NCBI RefSeq assembly: GCF_030272615.1
Contig: NC_081414.1
Location: forward strand, 335,217,427-335,281,426
DNA length: 64,000 nucleotides
Direction: 5' to 3'
DNA from: Cryptomeria japonica
Lineage: Eukaryota; Streptophyta; Pinopsida; Cupressales; Cupressaceae
The translations under genes were made by a program, and so were the position numbers. The notes beneath the pieces were generated by a model. That model saw nothing but the letters and a program-made list of their open reading frames with translations. It did no database searches and was not told where the DNA came from. Shown in pieces: positions 48,150 to 61,365 of this stretch (position 1 is its first letter; each line of letters begins with the position of its first letter).

Positions 48150-51100
48150 AAATAACATGTATGCTTTATGGGAACCCAATTTATGTCCTCGTGGATATGG
48201 GTGCAACTAAGAGCTTCATTGCACCTAATATATTGAGTAGATTCCCTAAAAGAGTCGATTATATAGAAAAATCATAATATGTAGAGTATGCAAATTAGAC
48301 AAGAGCTCAGGTAGAGAAATGTTTATTTGAAGCTGAGGTTGAGCTTCTAGGGTTTTCAATTGAAGTAAACTTGTACATAGCCCCCTTAGGATCTCATGAC
48401 ATTATTCTAGGAATTAATTGGTTATGGAGACATAGGGTGAAGGTTGATTGTTTCTCTAAAATAATAGAGTGCCTAAATGACATTGAAAATAGGGTATTCC
48501 TACAAGCACTTGGTGAGAAGTCACGATTCAACAAATTTTTACCATACAATAAAAAAGAGTCAAAAGGAAGGGGTGTTAGCTATTCGTAGTCAATATGAAA
48601 GAGATAAAAGAACCGAGGGAGATCACATTTGTAGATTATATGATGTTTTATGAATCTTGAAATCTCTATGGAACAAGAGTAGAAGAATCTAGTGAACAAG
48701 GAGAAACTTTTACAGAAAGGTACCCTTATCTTTTAGACTACCAAGATGTCTTTCTTAAGGAGTTACTAGGGTTACCTCCTAAGAGAGTGTTTGATTTTTT
48801 GACTGACCTAGTTCGAGGAGTAGAACTAGTGTCTAGGCTCCACACGACATGACAACAACAAAACTAATGAAGTTAAAATAACAACTTTGAGAATTATTGA
48901 GCAAAGGGTTGATAAGACCTAATGTATCACCATGGGGCACCCGTGATCTTCATGAAAAATGAGAAATTTGTGATCATGTATAGACTATCGTATGCTTAAT
49001 AAGGAAATAATTGAAAAAATACCATTTACCATGAATAAATGATCTGTTTGATTAGATGCATGGAGCCCTGATGTTTTATAAGTTTGATTTGTGGTCAGGT
49101 TATCATTATTTAAGGCTAAAGGATGAGGACATCCATAAGATGACCTTCAAAACAAGATATAGGCATTACGAGCTTACAATGTTACCATTTGGTCTCACTA
49201 ATGCCATAATGGTATTCATGAATCTAATGAATAGTGTCTTATGGGAATGTTTAGACAAGTTTGTTTTGGTGTTCCTAGATGATATTCTTATATGCTCAAA
49301 TGACGAGAAAGAATATTATCAACATCTTCAGATAGTCCTTCAGCATTTGCGAGAGAACAAGATTTATGAAAAATTGTGTAAGTGTACCTTCTTCCAAAAG
49401 GAGGTTCAGTATCCAGGCCATATCATTTCTATAGTGGGAATAGTTGTGGATCTAGAGCCAAGATCAAGGCTATACTTAAATTTCCAACTCATGGAAATGT
49501 TCAAGAAGTGTGAAGCTTTGTGAGATTTCTAGGTTATTATAGAAAGTTTGTAATGAACTTTTCTAGAATAGCCAACCCCATCACCTCTCTCTAGATAAAA
49601 GGGAAGATATTTGAAAGGAAAAAAAATGTCAAACAAATTTTGATCACCTAAAGGAGCGATTGACATCAACACCTATTCTAAAAGTACCAAACCTAGAGGG
49701 TTACTTTGTAATGGTTATTGATGCCTTGGGAGAAAGCTTAGGTGAAGTTATTGTGCAAGAAAAGAGTGAGTGAACATATGAATCTAGAAAATTGAAATCA
49801 TACAAATAGAATTATACTCCTCATGATCTTGAGCTTGCAACGATTGTAGATGCTCCTAAAATGCAGTGACACTACTTATTGGGCAAACCCTTTGAACTCA
49901 AGTTGGATCATCAAGGTCTTAAGTATATATTTTCTTAACCAAACTTAAATCCCTGACAAAAAAGTTGGTTAGAATTGATTTTAAAATAAGTTACATCGAG
50001 GCTAATGAAAATCAAGCAGTGGCTGCCCTAAGTTAAAGGAGACATATGTCATATGTGGTCTCCATTCACATTGGCTTTAAAACTCAAGTATTGCAACAAT
50101 CTAAAGAAGACGAGTATTGAAAACTGGTTAAGGAAGCCCTTTAGGCTAACCTCCACTATCTTAGATATGATGGATTCTACCTTGAACTAGATGGCCTTCT
50201 AAGATATAGAGGCCAAATGTATGTGCCAAATGACAGACTTGAGGAAGTTGGTTTGGAGGGAGGTCGGATTGGAGTAACAAAGCTTCTAATAGATGTTAAG
50301 TCCTTATATTTATAGAAAGGAATGAAAAGATATGTTGCAATATTTGTGCAAAGTAGGGTGAAGGCAGAACACCAACACTCAATGAGACTTTTACAACAAC
50401 ATGTTGTTCTTGATTGGAATTGGTAGGTAATAGGCATGGTTCTGTATAGGGTTTACTCGTGTCTAGAAACATGCATAGCACTATTTCGATGGTGGTAGAT
50501 AAACCTACTAAAGTAGCTCACTTTATACCAAGAAAACTAACTAATGGATCACCCATCATATTTCAAAAAATTGTGCAAGAAGTTTTTAGATTGCACGAGA
50601 TTCTAGAAAGACCAATTTTTGATAGGGATGCACATACGACATCAAGGTTTTGGCAAACCTTGTTCTCAGCCCTGGGAACTCCGTTGAATATAAATTCAAC
50701 ATATCACCCTGAAATAGATGGTGAGAATTAAAGGGTTATTTAGATCTTGGAAGACCTACTACAAATATGTTGCACGAACCAATGATACGAATTGGAAAAC
50801 TACATACCTTTGGTATAATTTTCTTATAATAACTCATACTAGTAGGCCATCATAATGACACCATTTGAAGTGTTATACAAAAGAAAGTGTCAAACTCCTA
50901 TCAGCTGGGATAAGCTACTAAATAGGATTAGCTTTGGCCTGAAAATGCTTTTAGAATTGAAAGAACACGACTGATGACACATAGATTAACATAAGCTAAT
51001 GATTGGCAAAAGAGTTATGTAGATGCAAAATGAACCCCAAGATAGATTTCAGTGGGGGAGAAAGTACTCTTGAGAGTGAAACCTCAGAAAAGATCTAATT

Positions 51101-51482
51101 TATTTGGAAAGTCTTCCAAAATAGCTCCCAGATATGTGGTGCCTTTTAAAGTTCTAAGAGTCATCAACCTAGTTGCATATAAAATTGCTCTACCTTTAGC
51201 TCTTGCCAGACTGCATAATGTGTTCATGTGTCTTATTTGAATAAATATGTATCAAGTTTTGATCACATGCTTGATTGGAACTCTTTGCAGGTGCATGGCC
51301 TAGGGATGGTCACAATCAAGCCTCACAAAGTAGTCAAGGTGCGTAAGCTCCACTTGCGTAACTGTAAAATTGTACAATACAAGGTCCAGTGCGACAAATA
51401 TACAAAAGATAGTGCGACTTGGGAGGATTATGATGAGTTCTATCAAAAGTTTCCTCACTTGTTCAACGTCTTTAATAACTAA
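48150..51482 (+). pseudogene. pol: Element F pol with chromodomain, heavily decayed
   Basis: Protease: VLVDMGATKSFIAPN near 48,180-48,225 (D-M-G) and PLGSHDIILGINWL at 48,380. RT: GTPVIF-like start near 48,935, then 49,056-49,523 with YKFDLWSGYHYLRL, LPFGLTNA, catalytic FLDDIL and CTFFQKEVQYPGHIIS. RNase H about 49,690-50,050 (VIDALGESLGEVIVQ-like, HDLELATIV). Integrase about 50,180-50,950: VVDKPTKVAHFIPR, DRDAHTTSRFW, STYHPEIDG. C-terminal GPF-like region at 51,052-51,240, and a chromodomain 51,330-51,470 (YKVQCDKYTKDSATWEDYDEF). Order and motifs equal those of element B, so both are chromoviruses of one group; F is older, with many stops and indels. Confidence 0.85.
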
Positions 51483-51567
51483 AAGAACTCCTTTAAATTT
51501 CATGTTAAAAAACATGGCTCTATTTTACATTCATGTTGATACTCTAATCATCGGGGATGATGATTCT

Positions 51568-51580
51568 TGAGGGGGAGGAT
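51568..51580 (+). other. Polypurine tract of element F
   Basis: tgagggggaggata directly before TGTTACACC. Confidence 0.75.
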
Positions 51581-51581
51581 A

Positions 51582-53130
51582 TGTTACACCCCCCCTTATG
51601 ATACTAATGATAGTGTAATTATGCTCGTTTGAATGTTTACTCATAATAGTGTCACTAACAACTTATTGGCTTATGCTTAGTAGTTCTTTTTTCGAACGTG
51701 ATATGCCATTTTTTGTAAATTTTAGAACATTGACCAAGATGTTTGAACAACATTTAAGGTTTCTTGTTGTAATTTCTAAATTTGATTATGTGTGTGTTTT
51801 TGCATCAATGCTTTAGATCACACTCAGTGATCCATCATTAGGATGTTAGAGAGCTCAAGGAGTAGAAGAATTATGGCTTGTTGTAAATTGACTCATTCTA
51901 GCTTAGTTAGGCTTGTTAATGTATTAGCTTTTGATATTTTGACTCTCATAAGTGTTGTAGTTGATGAAATCATATTCTAAGGGTTAAAATTGATATTAGA
52001 TGTCTTTAGGATCTTTTAACTATGCTTTGGATCAAGTTTGGAGTTAAACAAGAATCTACCACGCATGTTTTGCTATTGCGCTATTTAGTTTGCCTATTTA
52101 GTTTGCCTATTTCATCAGAAAGGGGCATATTGTAGTCCCATAGTGGTGAACAATTGTCTACTAGGGTGAACACATGATTGGTTAAAGGGGTGCATGCTTC
52201 TAATAGGGGCAAAAGATAATAGTGGGTAGTAGATTGCTTTTTCCAAAAAAGCTTCCTATACGAAGACTGACCCTTAGGGATTTTCTTAACTTCCCATTAA
52301 CTTAGTTTGTTGATGTCTTGAGCCCTTTTTGTGGTTATTGATCATTTAGTGTCATGGCTATATTGTTTAATGAAAATGGCTAATCACTCATATGATTAGT
52401 TGAGAATTTGGGTCACAAAACCGTTTTATCTCATTAGTGGGTCAATTTAAGGTTTGGATCTTGTTTGCACATCATTTTGTACGTGTGATTGTGCTTAGGA
52501 TTGGAATGATGAAAAAACTAAGAGTTAGATCTCCTTTGATTAGAGAATGACATTTTGTTCCCTTCCATTGTTGCTCATTAGGGAGAAACAAGAATAGTGG
52601 TTCAATGACCTATGCCATATTTGAGAAAAATCTATCACCTTGTAGGATCATTGTGACAACACAATCTTGTGATATTGTTAAGAGTTTTGCTTGTACAATC
52701 ATACTTTGTACATTGACAATACATTCTTATGTTGTATCATGACAACTCTAACATATAAATTCATATTACAATACATTTATGTTAGATTTGTTATGCAAAA
52801 AATACATCAATTAATTCATTCACTATTAATCTACTTGATTCATTTTTAAAACATAAACATTTTTTATCACCTCATAAAACATGCTCTCTAAAGATATGAT
52901 TAGGGACACTTTCTAAAGAACCTAATGTTTTTTATCATATCATTTTATGAGACACTTCTTGATGCTAGACTCTCATGAGAGGGGGGTTTCCTAAAAAAAT
53001 AGATATTGTTGAGATTTTTTAAGATTATTTTAAAATAGATGATCCCATGAACTATGTAGTGCAGTTTAAGATTCAAAAATTTATAAAAGTTTGTCTCATG
53101 AATTGTATTATTTAACATATTGAAAGGAAT
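51582..53130 (+). repeat. Element F 3' LTR (end uncertain)
   Basis: Begins TGTTACACCCCCCCTTATGATAC after the purine tract. The right end is not found; promoter-like host sequence begins before about 53,340. No supported ORF inside. Confidence 0.45.
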
Positions 53131-53341
53131 AAATAAAAAATAAAATAAAATTTAACTGCTAAAAATTGAAAACCCTCCATACGACCCCAGCCTAAAGAAC
53201 GTGGAGTGAATTCATGCTTGACGCAGGTTAAGGTTTATCAAATCTAAGTTAAACCGACGACACGAGCTCATTGCAAAATGCGCGGACACATCTGAACCGT
53301 TAGACACAAGTTGAGTAGATATCTACTTTTTTTTTCAACCC

Positions 53342-53360
53342 CTATAAAGAGCTAGGGTTT
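53342..53360 (+). promoter_or_regulatory. TATA box and telo-box of a housekeeping-type promoter
   Basis: ctataaag at 53,342 is followed by ctagggttt at 53,352, the reverse of the telo-box AAACCCTA that is common at plant ribosomal protein gene starts. A second agggttt lies at about 53,387. Upstream sequence 53,160-53,330 is unusually GC-containing for the window (acgtgg, cgacgacacgagc). Confidence 0.5.
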
Positions 53361-53364
53361 GGCA

Positions 53365-53512
53365 GATTGTTAATGGCGTACAGTCAGGGTTTCTTCTTGA
53401 ACGAAGAAGCGATTTTTTATTTGTTGTGTGTTGCAAACCATTTTTCTGCGTTTTCATGAATTGTTCGATGAGCGGAGTGGTTTCATTCCTTGTTTAATCA
53501 TCTGTATCAAAG
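53365..53512 (+). other. Possible 5' untranslated exon of the eL32 locus
   Basis: Follows the TATA/telo-box and ends at a good donor site, aag|gtattcac. Plant ribosomal protein genes often have a leader intron. The link to the eL32 relic 2.4 kb downstream is inferred from position and from the promoter type, not shown. Confidence 0.35.
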
Positions 53513-55852
53513 GTATTCACTTGATGGATGTTTGACTTAGATTATTGATTTGTTTCATTCATTTTTACATTTAGGTTCGGTTGTTTTCGTCTTATCGATG
53601 CATTTTTCGCCGGTAAGAGTTTTCAATGGTGGTCTAGAAGAGTTCAACATTCATGATGTTTTATCAGTTGAATAATATTTGCAAATATACATCAAGATTT
53701 AGTGGCAACATTTTAGGGTAAAAATGAGGTCGATGATGAGATAGGAAAGGCTTGTTTCTCAAAACATTCGCAGTGGCCGCCTAAGAGCTTTCGCCTTTGC
53801 CAGGCTTGAGAGCTTGTGCTGTTCAATTCTTCCTTGGATGTCTGAGACCTCATACCCCTGAATTGTCAATTTTTTTCATTTCAAAACATTTGTATGTGCT
53901 TTTACATTTAAAATACTTAGCAATGACTTTTAATAGATTTTTGTTTTTGATCTTTTTACAAGGCATGTCTCACATTAGTCAAATGTTAAAGGTCTGATGG
54001 TTCATTGGGAAGGAATTATTCGTACCATCCGAGACCTTAAATGAATCTATCAATTGTTTGCTTCTAATTAGAGAGACGCATTTATAAAGCTTGCTCTGAC
54101 TTGCATTGCATTGTTTGGAAACATTGCATTTGTTTTATGGTGATGTTGCCCATACTAGTAAGCATGATTTGTGATTAGTCTAAAAGTCGTTCGATTTGAT
54201 ATGGGAAACTCATCAAAGACTTGGCCGTTGATATGGCGAAGCGTTGCCTTTGTTTGTTCCCCCTCTGGGAAGTTTTTGCTTTTTTGAAATTGGTTGTTGG
54301 GCTATCTCTGTATATTATTTTACTATGAATATTATTTTGTGTCTGTTGGAGCACTCCAGCTACAGGTTCAGAATCGTAAGCTGAATGGCGTAATGTGAAG
54401 TGAGGGTCGTGAACTGCGAAGGTTTTTTCGCATTCTTATGATTTCAAAAATAGGGGAAGAGCACCAACAATTATTATTGTGCAACCAAGTTCATAGCTCA
54501 TATAGCTCATACACTGTATATTGTATTTGCATCTATTTTTAGGTTGCGTTCCATTGCGACTTAATTGTTTATAGACATTGTTCTAGCTTTTGTGTTTTGT
54601 GTAGTAATGTGAGATCCCTTTTGTGTTAAGGGTCAAAAGCGATCACATTTAGTGCCATCTCTAATATATTTTGATCTATGTGCTGTGTTTTAACTATTTT
54701 ATAAATCGATTCTCTCTGTTTTCTTGGTTGGCTCTCAAAATATTTGTAGCACTGGGTTACTTTTGTTGTGCTTGTCCCTCCTGATGCCGTTGTTATTTTA
54801 AGGAATGTGAAAAGGATCTCTGATCCACCTTTTGCTTCATTCATGATACTTTTAGTTTCATTTTTTCTAAAGATGTTCTTCTTTAACAATGAAAAAACTG
54901 CTTTTATGATATTTTTTTTTATATATTCAAGATTGCGATTTCTTCACTTTTGGTCCCCTAAATACGGGGGTAAATGAGCCGAAGTTTATCCTGTCTGTCA
55001 AAGTAGCTCGCCGATGAGATTCCCTTCTGTCAAATTGATCAAGTGTTATTTTGTTAAACTCACGTTGAGGGGTATCTTTTTAGTCTACTGCAATGTTGTT
55101 TTGTCAAAATCATCTGCTGAAGGTCATCGACTCATCTGATGCATTTAGTCAGTGTTTTTTTTTTCGTTAAACCTTTACATTGAGGGATGCCTTTTCAGTC
55201 AAACTCAAATGATACTATAGTAAAATCTCACAGAGGGTTATCCTTTCTGTAAGTTACCTTTTTAGGGGTTTACCATCTGTCAAATTTATTCAGTCCGTGC
55301 AAGTATTTAATCTAGTGATATTCTGAAATTTGAATTGTAACTCAATATTACACAGCTCTGAAGATGTACCAGGAGGATGCTTTAAGCTCTAAAGATTTCT
55401 TCTCTGATATTGCATGTTTCTATTTGTTGACAACATTCTTTTTCGTTTGAGTAATTAATGTTGTCAATAAATAGAAAACATGTTTTATCAAAGAAGAGGT
55501 AAAACAGGTTTTTAGAGAAAGCTATAACACGTTTTATTGAAGAGGTTGGATAAGGCTTTTGGAGTAATAAGTAAAATGCTTTCCAGGTGGCTTCAGAATT
55601 GTATCCTTTGCTTTTCTAATAAAGCAACTCTTTTCAATTATTTTCTGTTTACCAAGCTGCTTTCTTTTCGAAATGTTAAAGTTAGGCTCTAGATTTCATT
55701 TAGTCCTCCATTTTCCATCGATGTAAAGTTTTTAAGGTCATTTGGTGGGTGGAGAAGATTGTGTGGAAAGTAGTTGCCTTTCAGTTATTCTAACTGATAA
55801 TCTTCGGCTGACATGGTATGTATCAAACTCTTGGTGTTCAAGCAAATCAAAG
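53513..55852 (+). other. Presumed intron or unrelated spacer upstream of eL32 relic
   Basis: T-rich sequence without a supported frame. Between about 54,990 and 55,290 there is a loose series of ctgtcaa/agtcaaa pieces (tttctgtcaaa, ttttagtc, ctttcagtcaaac, ctttctgtaag), an imperfect repeat of roughly 60 bp. Confidence 0.35.
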
Positions 55853-55950
55853 CAAAGCTGCCAACGCCTCAGCCTTTTAAACAAGAAGATTGTCAATAAG
55901 CAAAGATGCCAATGCCTCAGCCTCTCTTAAACAAGAAGATTGTGAAGAAG
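55853..55950 (+). repeat. 48-bp tandem duplication over the eL32 start codon
   Basis: caaagctgccaacgcctcagcc... (55,853-55,900) and caaagatgccaatgcctcagcc... (55,901-55,950). The second copy contains the ATG of the relic; the first has CTG in its place and a TAA soon after. Confidence 0.9.
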
Positions 55951-56445
55951 CGTGTGAAGAGGTTCAAGAGGCCACAGAGTGATCGCAGGATTACTGTCAA
56001 GGAGAACTGGCGTAGACCTAAGGGTATTTCTTCACGAGTAAGAAGAAAATTTAAAGGATGCATCCTTCTGCCCAATGTTGGTTATGGTTCCAACAAGAAA
56101 ACCAAGCGCTAGCCTTCTGGCCTTTAAAAGTTTGTACACAATGCTAGGGGGTTTGTACAAAAGTTGGTATACCTTTTGATGATGCATAACAGGACGTATT
56201 GTGCTGTTGGTTATGGTTCCAACAAGAAAACCAAGCACTACTTGCCTTCTGGCCTTTAAAAGTTTGTACACAATGCTAGGGGGTTTGTACAAGATTGTGT
56301 ATACCTTTTGATGATGCATAACAGGATATGTTGTGCTGAAATTGCGCACGATCTTCCAACACTAAAGAGAAAGGCTATTGTGGAGCGAGCTGCACAGCTC
56401 AATATCATGGCAAACATGTTAGCCAGGATACAAAGCGAGGGATGA
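55906..56445 (+). pseudogene. RPL32: Ribosomal protein eL32 (RPL32) pseudogene
   Basis: ATG at 55,906 gives 68 unbroken codons: [20 protein letters not shown], then [20 protein letters not shown], then [10 protein letters not shown] and [12 protein letters not shown]. This is eL32, a structural protein of the large cytosolic ribosomal subunit, normally about 133 residues. The frame then meets TAG, and a second block repeats 56,077-56,206 as 56,206-56,338 ([21 protein letters not shown]). Both blocks contain the same TAA within the GFKKF region, so that stop predates the duplication. The end of the gene survives: [20 protein letters not shown], then LARIQSEG and TGA at 56,443. No intron is visible in the coding part, which leaves a processed copy possible, although no poly-A tract follows. 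Inactive. Confidence 0.93.
56077..56338 (+). repeat. 130/133-bp tandem duplication inside the eL32 relic
   Basis: Units 56,077-56,206 and 56,206-56,338 share gttggttatggttccaacaa through to aacaggaNgt. The second keeps three bases (act) that the first has lost. Confidence 0.93.
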
Positions 56446-56566
56446 GTAGAAATGGTTTTTATAGGCTGTCACTGGAATTCTTTTAGAAGTGGAAGGTTTG
56501 CAAGTTCAACTAGTGGAAGCCTGGCAAGGTTTGCAAGTTCAACGAATCCATTTTGAATGTCCTTCA

Positions 56567-56685
56567 AGCACCTCAGAACCTAAGCAAAAGCTCTTTTAAC
56601 CCCAAAGAACCTCTCTAAGAATTTGTAGCACCTCAGAACCTATGCAAAAGCTCATTTAACCCAAAGAACCTCTCTAAGAATTTGT
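56567..56685. repeat. 60-bp tandem duplication
   Basis: agcacctcagaacctaagca... at 56,567 and agcacctcagaacctatgca... at 56,627, each ending ctaagaatttgta. Just upstream, aaggtttgcaagttcaac also occurs twice (near 56,490 and 56,527). Right of it, ggggcagctataN...caagaaagactata recurs three times (56,712-56,850). Confidence 0.88.
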
Positions 56686-56849
56686 AAGATGAATAGTGAA
56701 AAATTCAAAGTGGGCAGCTATACGATGTCATTTGTGCAAGAAAGACTATAGGGGCAGCTATTATACTATGTCATTTTTGTTCAAGAAAGACTATACTGCC
56801 CCTATGCTATGTTATTTGTACAAGAAAGACTATAGGGGCAGCTATACTA

Positions 56850-57575
56850 GAAATTATCTATGAGGGTATTTCTGTGAACTGAATTTTATTATCAAGTTGA
56901 AATTTTTACAAGTGCGGTTGCCATTCTTTCAAAAGATTTGATCTATTATCACAACACAAGGAAACCAAGGTGCACACCTTGCAACAATCCCCCAGCTCAA
57001 ATGAGGGGGTTTTGCCGTTGCAGTACCCAATATAACCACTAGATTTATAGTTTTACAACATAAATATATAGAAATATTGGTGTCTGCATTATTTAGAGAC
57101 ATTGAATACTATAGAAAATATTTTTAACTCCTAAAAATTTCTATTAATTTGTATCCCACCTTCAGCCAAATTTTTAAATTTGAAATATCGCTGTCTACAT
57201 TATTTTAAAACATTCAAAACAATAGTAAGAATGTTTTAAGCTCACCATTAAAATCAATTTTTGAGTCTATCCACAGCAAATTTTCTGTGCAAACATTTTA
57301 GAAGTCTGAGTATTCTTTTAACTTTTAGTTGTTATAATTGAAAATAATATGTTTCCATAACTCATGTTTCTATATGGCTTCAGCATAAATTGGAATTTTT
57401 GTTTCTATTTTAATGTAGCAGGTTAAGAATTGAAAATGAGTTTTGAAAATGGGATTGAACATGAGTTATTAAAATAAGCAATAAAATTAAATATGAGCCC
57501 ACTGGTTTTACAAATTATTTTTAAAAAAATCAACAGCTGCACGCCAAAATATATTAAGCATGGGTTTTGTCCCAA
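56850..57575. other. AT-rich gene-free stretch
   Basis: No frame, RNA gene or repeat boundary recognised. Confidence 0.5.
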
Positions 57576-57706
57576 GCTTTAAAAAGAAGGGGGTTGGATT
57601 GAATTAATATCTTCACTGCTATATCAAGAGATATAAACCCATGCTTGAAAAAGAAGGGGGTTGGATTGAATTAATATCTTCACTGCTATATCAAGAGATA
57701 TAAAAT
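57576..57706. repeat. 67-bp tandem duplication
   Basis: gcttNaaaaagaagggggtt at 57,576 and 57,643, each continuing to tatcaagagatataaa. Confidence 0.92.
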
Positions 57707-57800
57707 TATGAATGGCTGGTTTCTTCCTGCAGTCTTAAATTTAAAGAGTTGTACAAATTAAAAAGGCAAAACATGTGATTAGCAAATTTATGGTTCAATT

Positions 57801-57902
57801 ACAACTGACCTTATTAAATAATTGGTGCTCTTTCATTGTTTTATTCATAAGACAACTGACCTTATTAAATAATTGGTGCTGTTTCATTATTTTAGAACCA
57901 TT
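57801..57902. repeat. 51-bp tandem duplication
   Basis: acaactgaccttattaaata at 57,801 and 57,852, each followed by attggtgct and tttcatt. Confidence 0.92.
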
Positions 57903-57959
57903 CAAGTTGTCTTATGATAAGAAGAAATTATATGGCACAATTTACGTCTTAAATATATA

Positions 57960-60900
57960 AAAAGATATTCTTGTCTAAATTTTTAATTAAGAGAAAAAGA
58001 GAATAAAATTTTTACTTATTTTAATAAAAGCAGCTGTTACTTAAAAATTGAAAATAAATTTTTTAATTTATTTGTTTTCAATGTTTTTTTTATAATTTAT
58101 TTGTAAAAAAATATTTTTAATAATTTTAGTTAAGATTATTGCTTGGGGACTTTTGCTCTAAGGATGGGGTCTCATGGAAGAATGCTTATAAATAAAATTT
58201 AGTGGTTGCTATTGAGATTTTTAAAAAATGTTTTCAAAAATGTTATAAGCACCTTAAATGTTTAAGTTCATCAATACATATCAAAATTGGAAGATTGAAA
58301 AAATCCCACAATAATTGCAAATGAAGACTATGTCAAATGCATCGTGTTATATGTCATATTATGCAATATACAACAAAAAAGAATGGTTTTGGAAAGTACT
58401 TTTAAATTTGGATGAAATTTGTATATCTTTCTAAATGTTCATTCTACAACAATATAAAAAATTGAATTCCTGAATTCAAGGTGTAATTAGCCATCTTAAC
58501 AATAGATATCCACCCTCACAAATATTGTATTCTCTAATATTTAATATTTAATGAGCCAATTGATACTACATGGCTAATTAATCTTTGTCCATCTTTAGTT
58601 CTATAAAAAATTGAATTTCCTAGAAGTCTAGAGTCAATACCAATTAGAGGAACACTCATTAGGTGGAAGATGAAATTGAATGAGTCACATCTATAGCTCA
58701 AAAACAATTTGGAAATCCTTGTTTTTACATAAGTCTTCTTTCACATGCTCAAGTGCCATTTGGTTACTATACCATCAGATATGACTTGCAATTGAGTACA
58801 AAATACATCAATGAACTTATTTTTAACTCTTACCACAATTAACTTCCCACAATCAAATAGTTCACTAATGTTAAGCATTGTCATATGCAGTGCCAACCTG
58901 ATTTTCAACTAAAAGGACCACACTTTTAATATTTGTAACAAATGAATATGGTATTTCACCTTGCTTCAGGTCATCATTCAATTTTTTTACAAATATTTTG
59001 AAATAATGCATACACAACCTTAAAATCCTATGGAAATGTTCATCATCACATTTAACTTGAAAAATGTAGTTCAACCAATATAAAGAGCATGGTTTGACAT
59101 ACCACTCACTCTATATCCTTCCTTCCCATTGAGAAATAGATAAATCATTTCAAATAATGTCACTTTTTGAGTCCATGTTTGATAAATGTTTTATTTTAGA
59201 TAAATCTATTCTATGTTTCTTGTTTATTTAATTCCAAATTTGTAATGTCAATTGAATAATATTTGATGTAATGGCAAGAAGAAATTTTATATTTTCCATT
59301 GAACTGAAATTCATTATGCAATAATGATCTCCTTCTGGTAAAACCACAAAACACAATTTTTTTTTTATTAAGTTTGTAAGGCTTATAAAAGATTATGTAA
59401 AAATAAGTACATACACATACCATGGTAAATTAATTTAAAAAAATCTTTATAAGATCACTGTTCATATATGTCTTGATCAAATTGCACTTTGTTTATGTAT
59501 CCTATGTTCAAATTAGTTATTGTAGTGTTTATAGAAGTGGATTCTAAATTTACTCGCATGTTTAATAATAATAGTTTGTCAGTGGGAATAATGAAGCCTC
59601 TATCATGGACAAAAAATTTAAATAAAGGAATAGAAGAAATAAATCCAATAGAAAAAGGAAGAAGTAAAGATTAGTACATTTAGAATAGTGTCATGCCCAA
59701 GTTGGCACCCTAAGCAAAAAAACAATATGGTGCATGATCTTCTCCATGTTACATTTGATCATGAAGCCTATATTGATTAATAAAGTTATGAAAGAAAGAA
59801 ATCCAAGAGAGAAAAGAAGTAAAATTTAATGCATTAAGACTTATGTGATCCCACATCACTACAATCACTCTGAGGAATTTAGCACTTTAATATCTATGAA
59901 TAAATTACTAACATGAAATTGATGATATTTATTCAAAAAACATTTAATTTGTGTGCATTACAACTTTTCGAAGATAAAGAAAAGAAGTTTAAGTGCAAAA
60001 ACAATTAAGTTCCTTTTCAAGTTGGTTTGAGTTCTTCAAAACATTATAATAAATTACAATATTAGTCTAAAGATAGCAATAATGAAATCGATGTTTTCAT
60101 TGGGAAATATTTCCAATGGGGATGCTGAAATCTTACACATGCAAAAGAATCAAAGTCTAGGAGCTAGCAAGAATAATTTCACACTTTAACAAGGCGATCA
60201 ACGATGTGCGTCCTTTTCAAACTAAGATGAGTAACCTTGTGGAATTTGCAAATTTGAGATGACAACCCTTCCTTGTACATTATAATGGAATTTATTTGTA
60301 ACATGTTAGCCTTCCCTTGTTGATTGCCATCTTAAAAGCAAAAATAAATCTAGGCAAGTTCTTTTAAGTTTCATGTATGAAATTTAGATATACATGTACT
60401 AGGAAGAAGGGAGTTTGAAAGATCCATTATAGTTGCATGATTTTGTTGGCAAGTGCAATGTATTTGCATGGTGATGCCAACATTGGTATTGATGATAAAT
60501 ATGATGGTTCAAAAACCATGCTTTTGTGAAATTTTTGTGTTGATAAAGAAAAAAAAAGGTACTAATAAACAAATAAATAAGAAATTGCAGTTATGTCATG
60601 GATTTTGTGAAAATAATCTTTGAACAAGATAAAATAAAACATAATAACAGGAAATATATTTTTAAATTGCTACTGAAATTTGTTATATGCATCTCTAGTC
60701 CAATTAGTAAATCTATATTTTTAGATCTTCCTTAAGTCAATATTGTGTACTCTTGTAGAGCAGAAATAAAATGAGTATTGGAAGAACAAAATACTTATAC
60801 ATCACAACTACTAAATGGTTAGAGTGAAAGTATAATATTTATTTTTGCAGTCTTCCCAATATGAAGTTAAGACATTCTATAATGAAACTCATATACAAGT

Positions 60901-61190
60901 TTATTCCTATTACGAGAATCGATATTTAGAGCAAATAAACATGATTTATCCTTTCCATTTTTATTCATTATCAATGATTAAGAAACAAGATAACTTAGCA
61001 TCTCATACAAATGAATACTTGGTAGGTATGCCCTTAATAGTTCTAATTTTCATACATATTTATTTTCTTGTAGTTGTATAGTTGTGAATAGAAGCTTGAA
61101 CTCTAGCCCTCATGTTGTGCACACATAGACATTTTATTTTTATGCCTCAATCTCCTCACAAAGGTAGGATTTTATAGAGAGGGCAAATCA
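57960..61190. other. AT-rich gene-free stretch
   Basis: Many poly-A/T runs and short open frames below 80 codons with no motifs on either strand. Nothing supported. Confidence 0.5.
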
Positions 61191-61204
61191 TGGTGCACAA
61201 AATA

Positions 61205-61365
61205 ATACAAGTCATAAATCTAATTCATTCATCTAACACAATATATTATCTAATTCAATTATCATACACAAAGCACACAATAATTTATCTAACCCAATAA
61301 ATTATCTAATTCAACTATCTAACACAATAAATTATCTAATTCAATTACTTAAAACCATAGTCGAC
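61205..61365. repeat. Left copy of a direct repeat flanking a 1.1-kb segment
   Basis: gtcataaatctaattcattc and following aataaattatctaattcaac units (~30-bp internal period). A related copy is at 62,510-62,620. Confidence 0.7.

Noticed and set aside
54990-55290. ctgtcaa/agtcaaa series as a regulatory array
   Set aside because: Too irregular in spacing and sequence to support as a defined element; mentioned only as a loose repeat.
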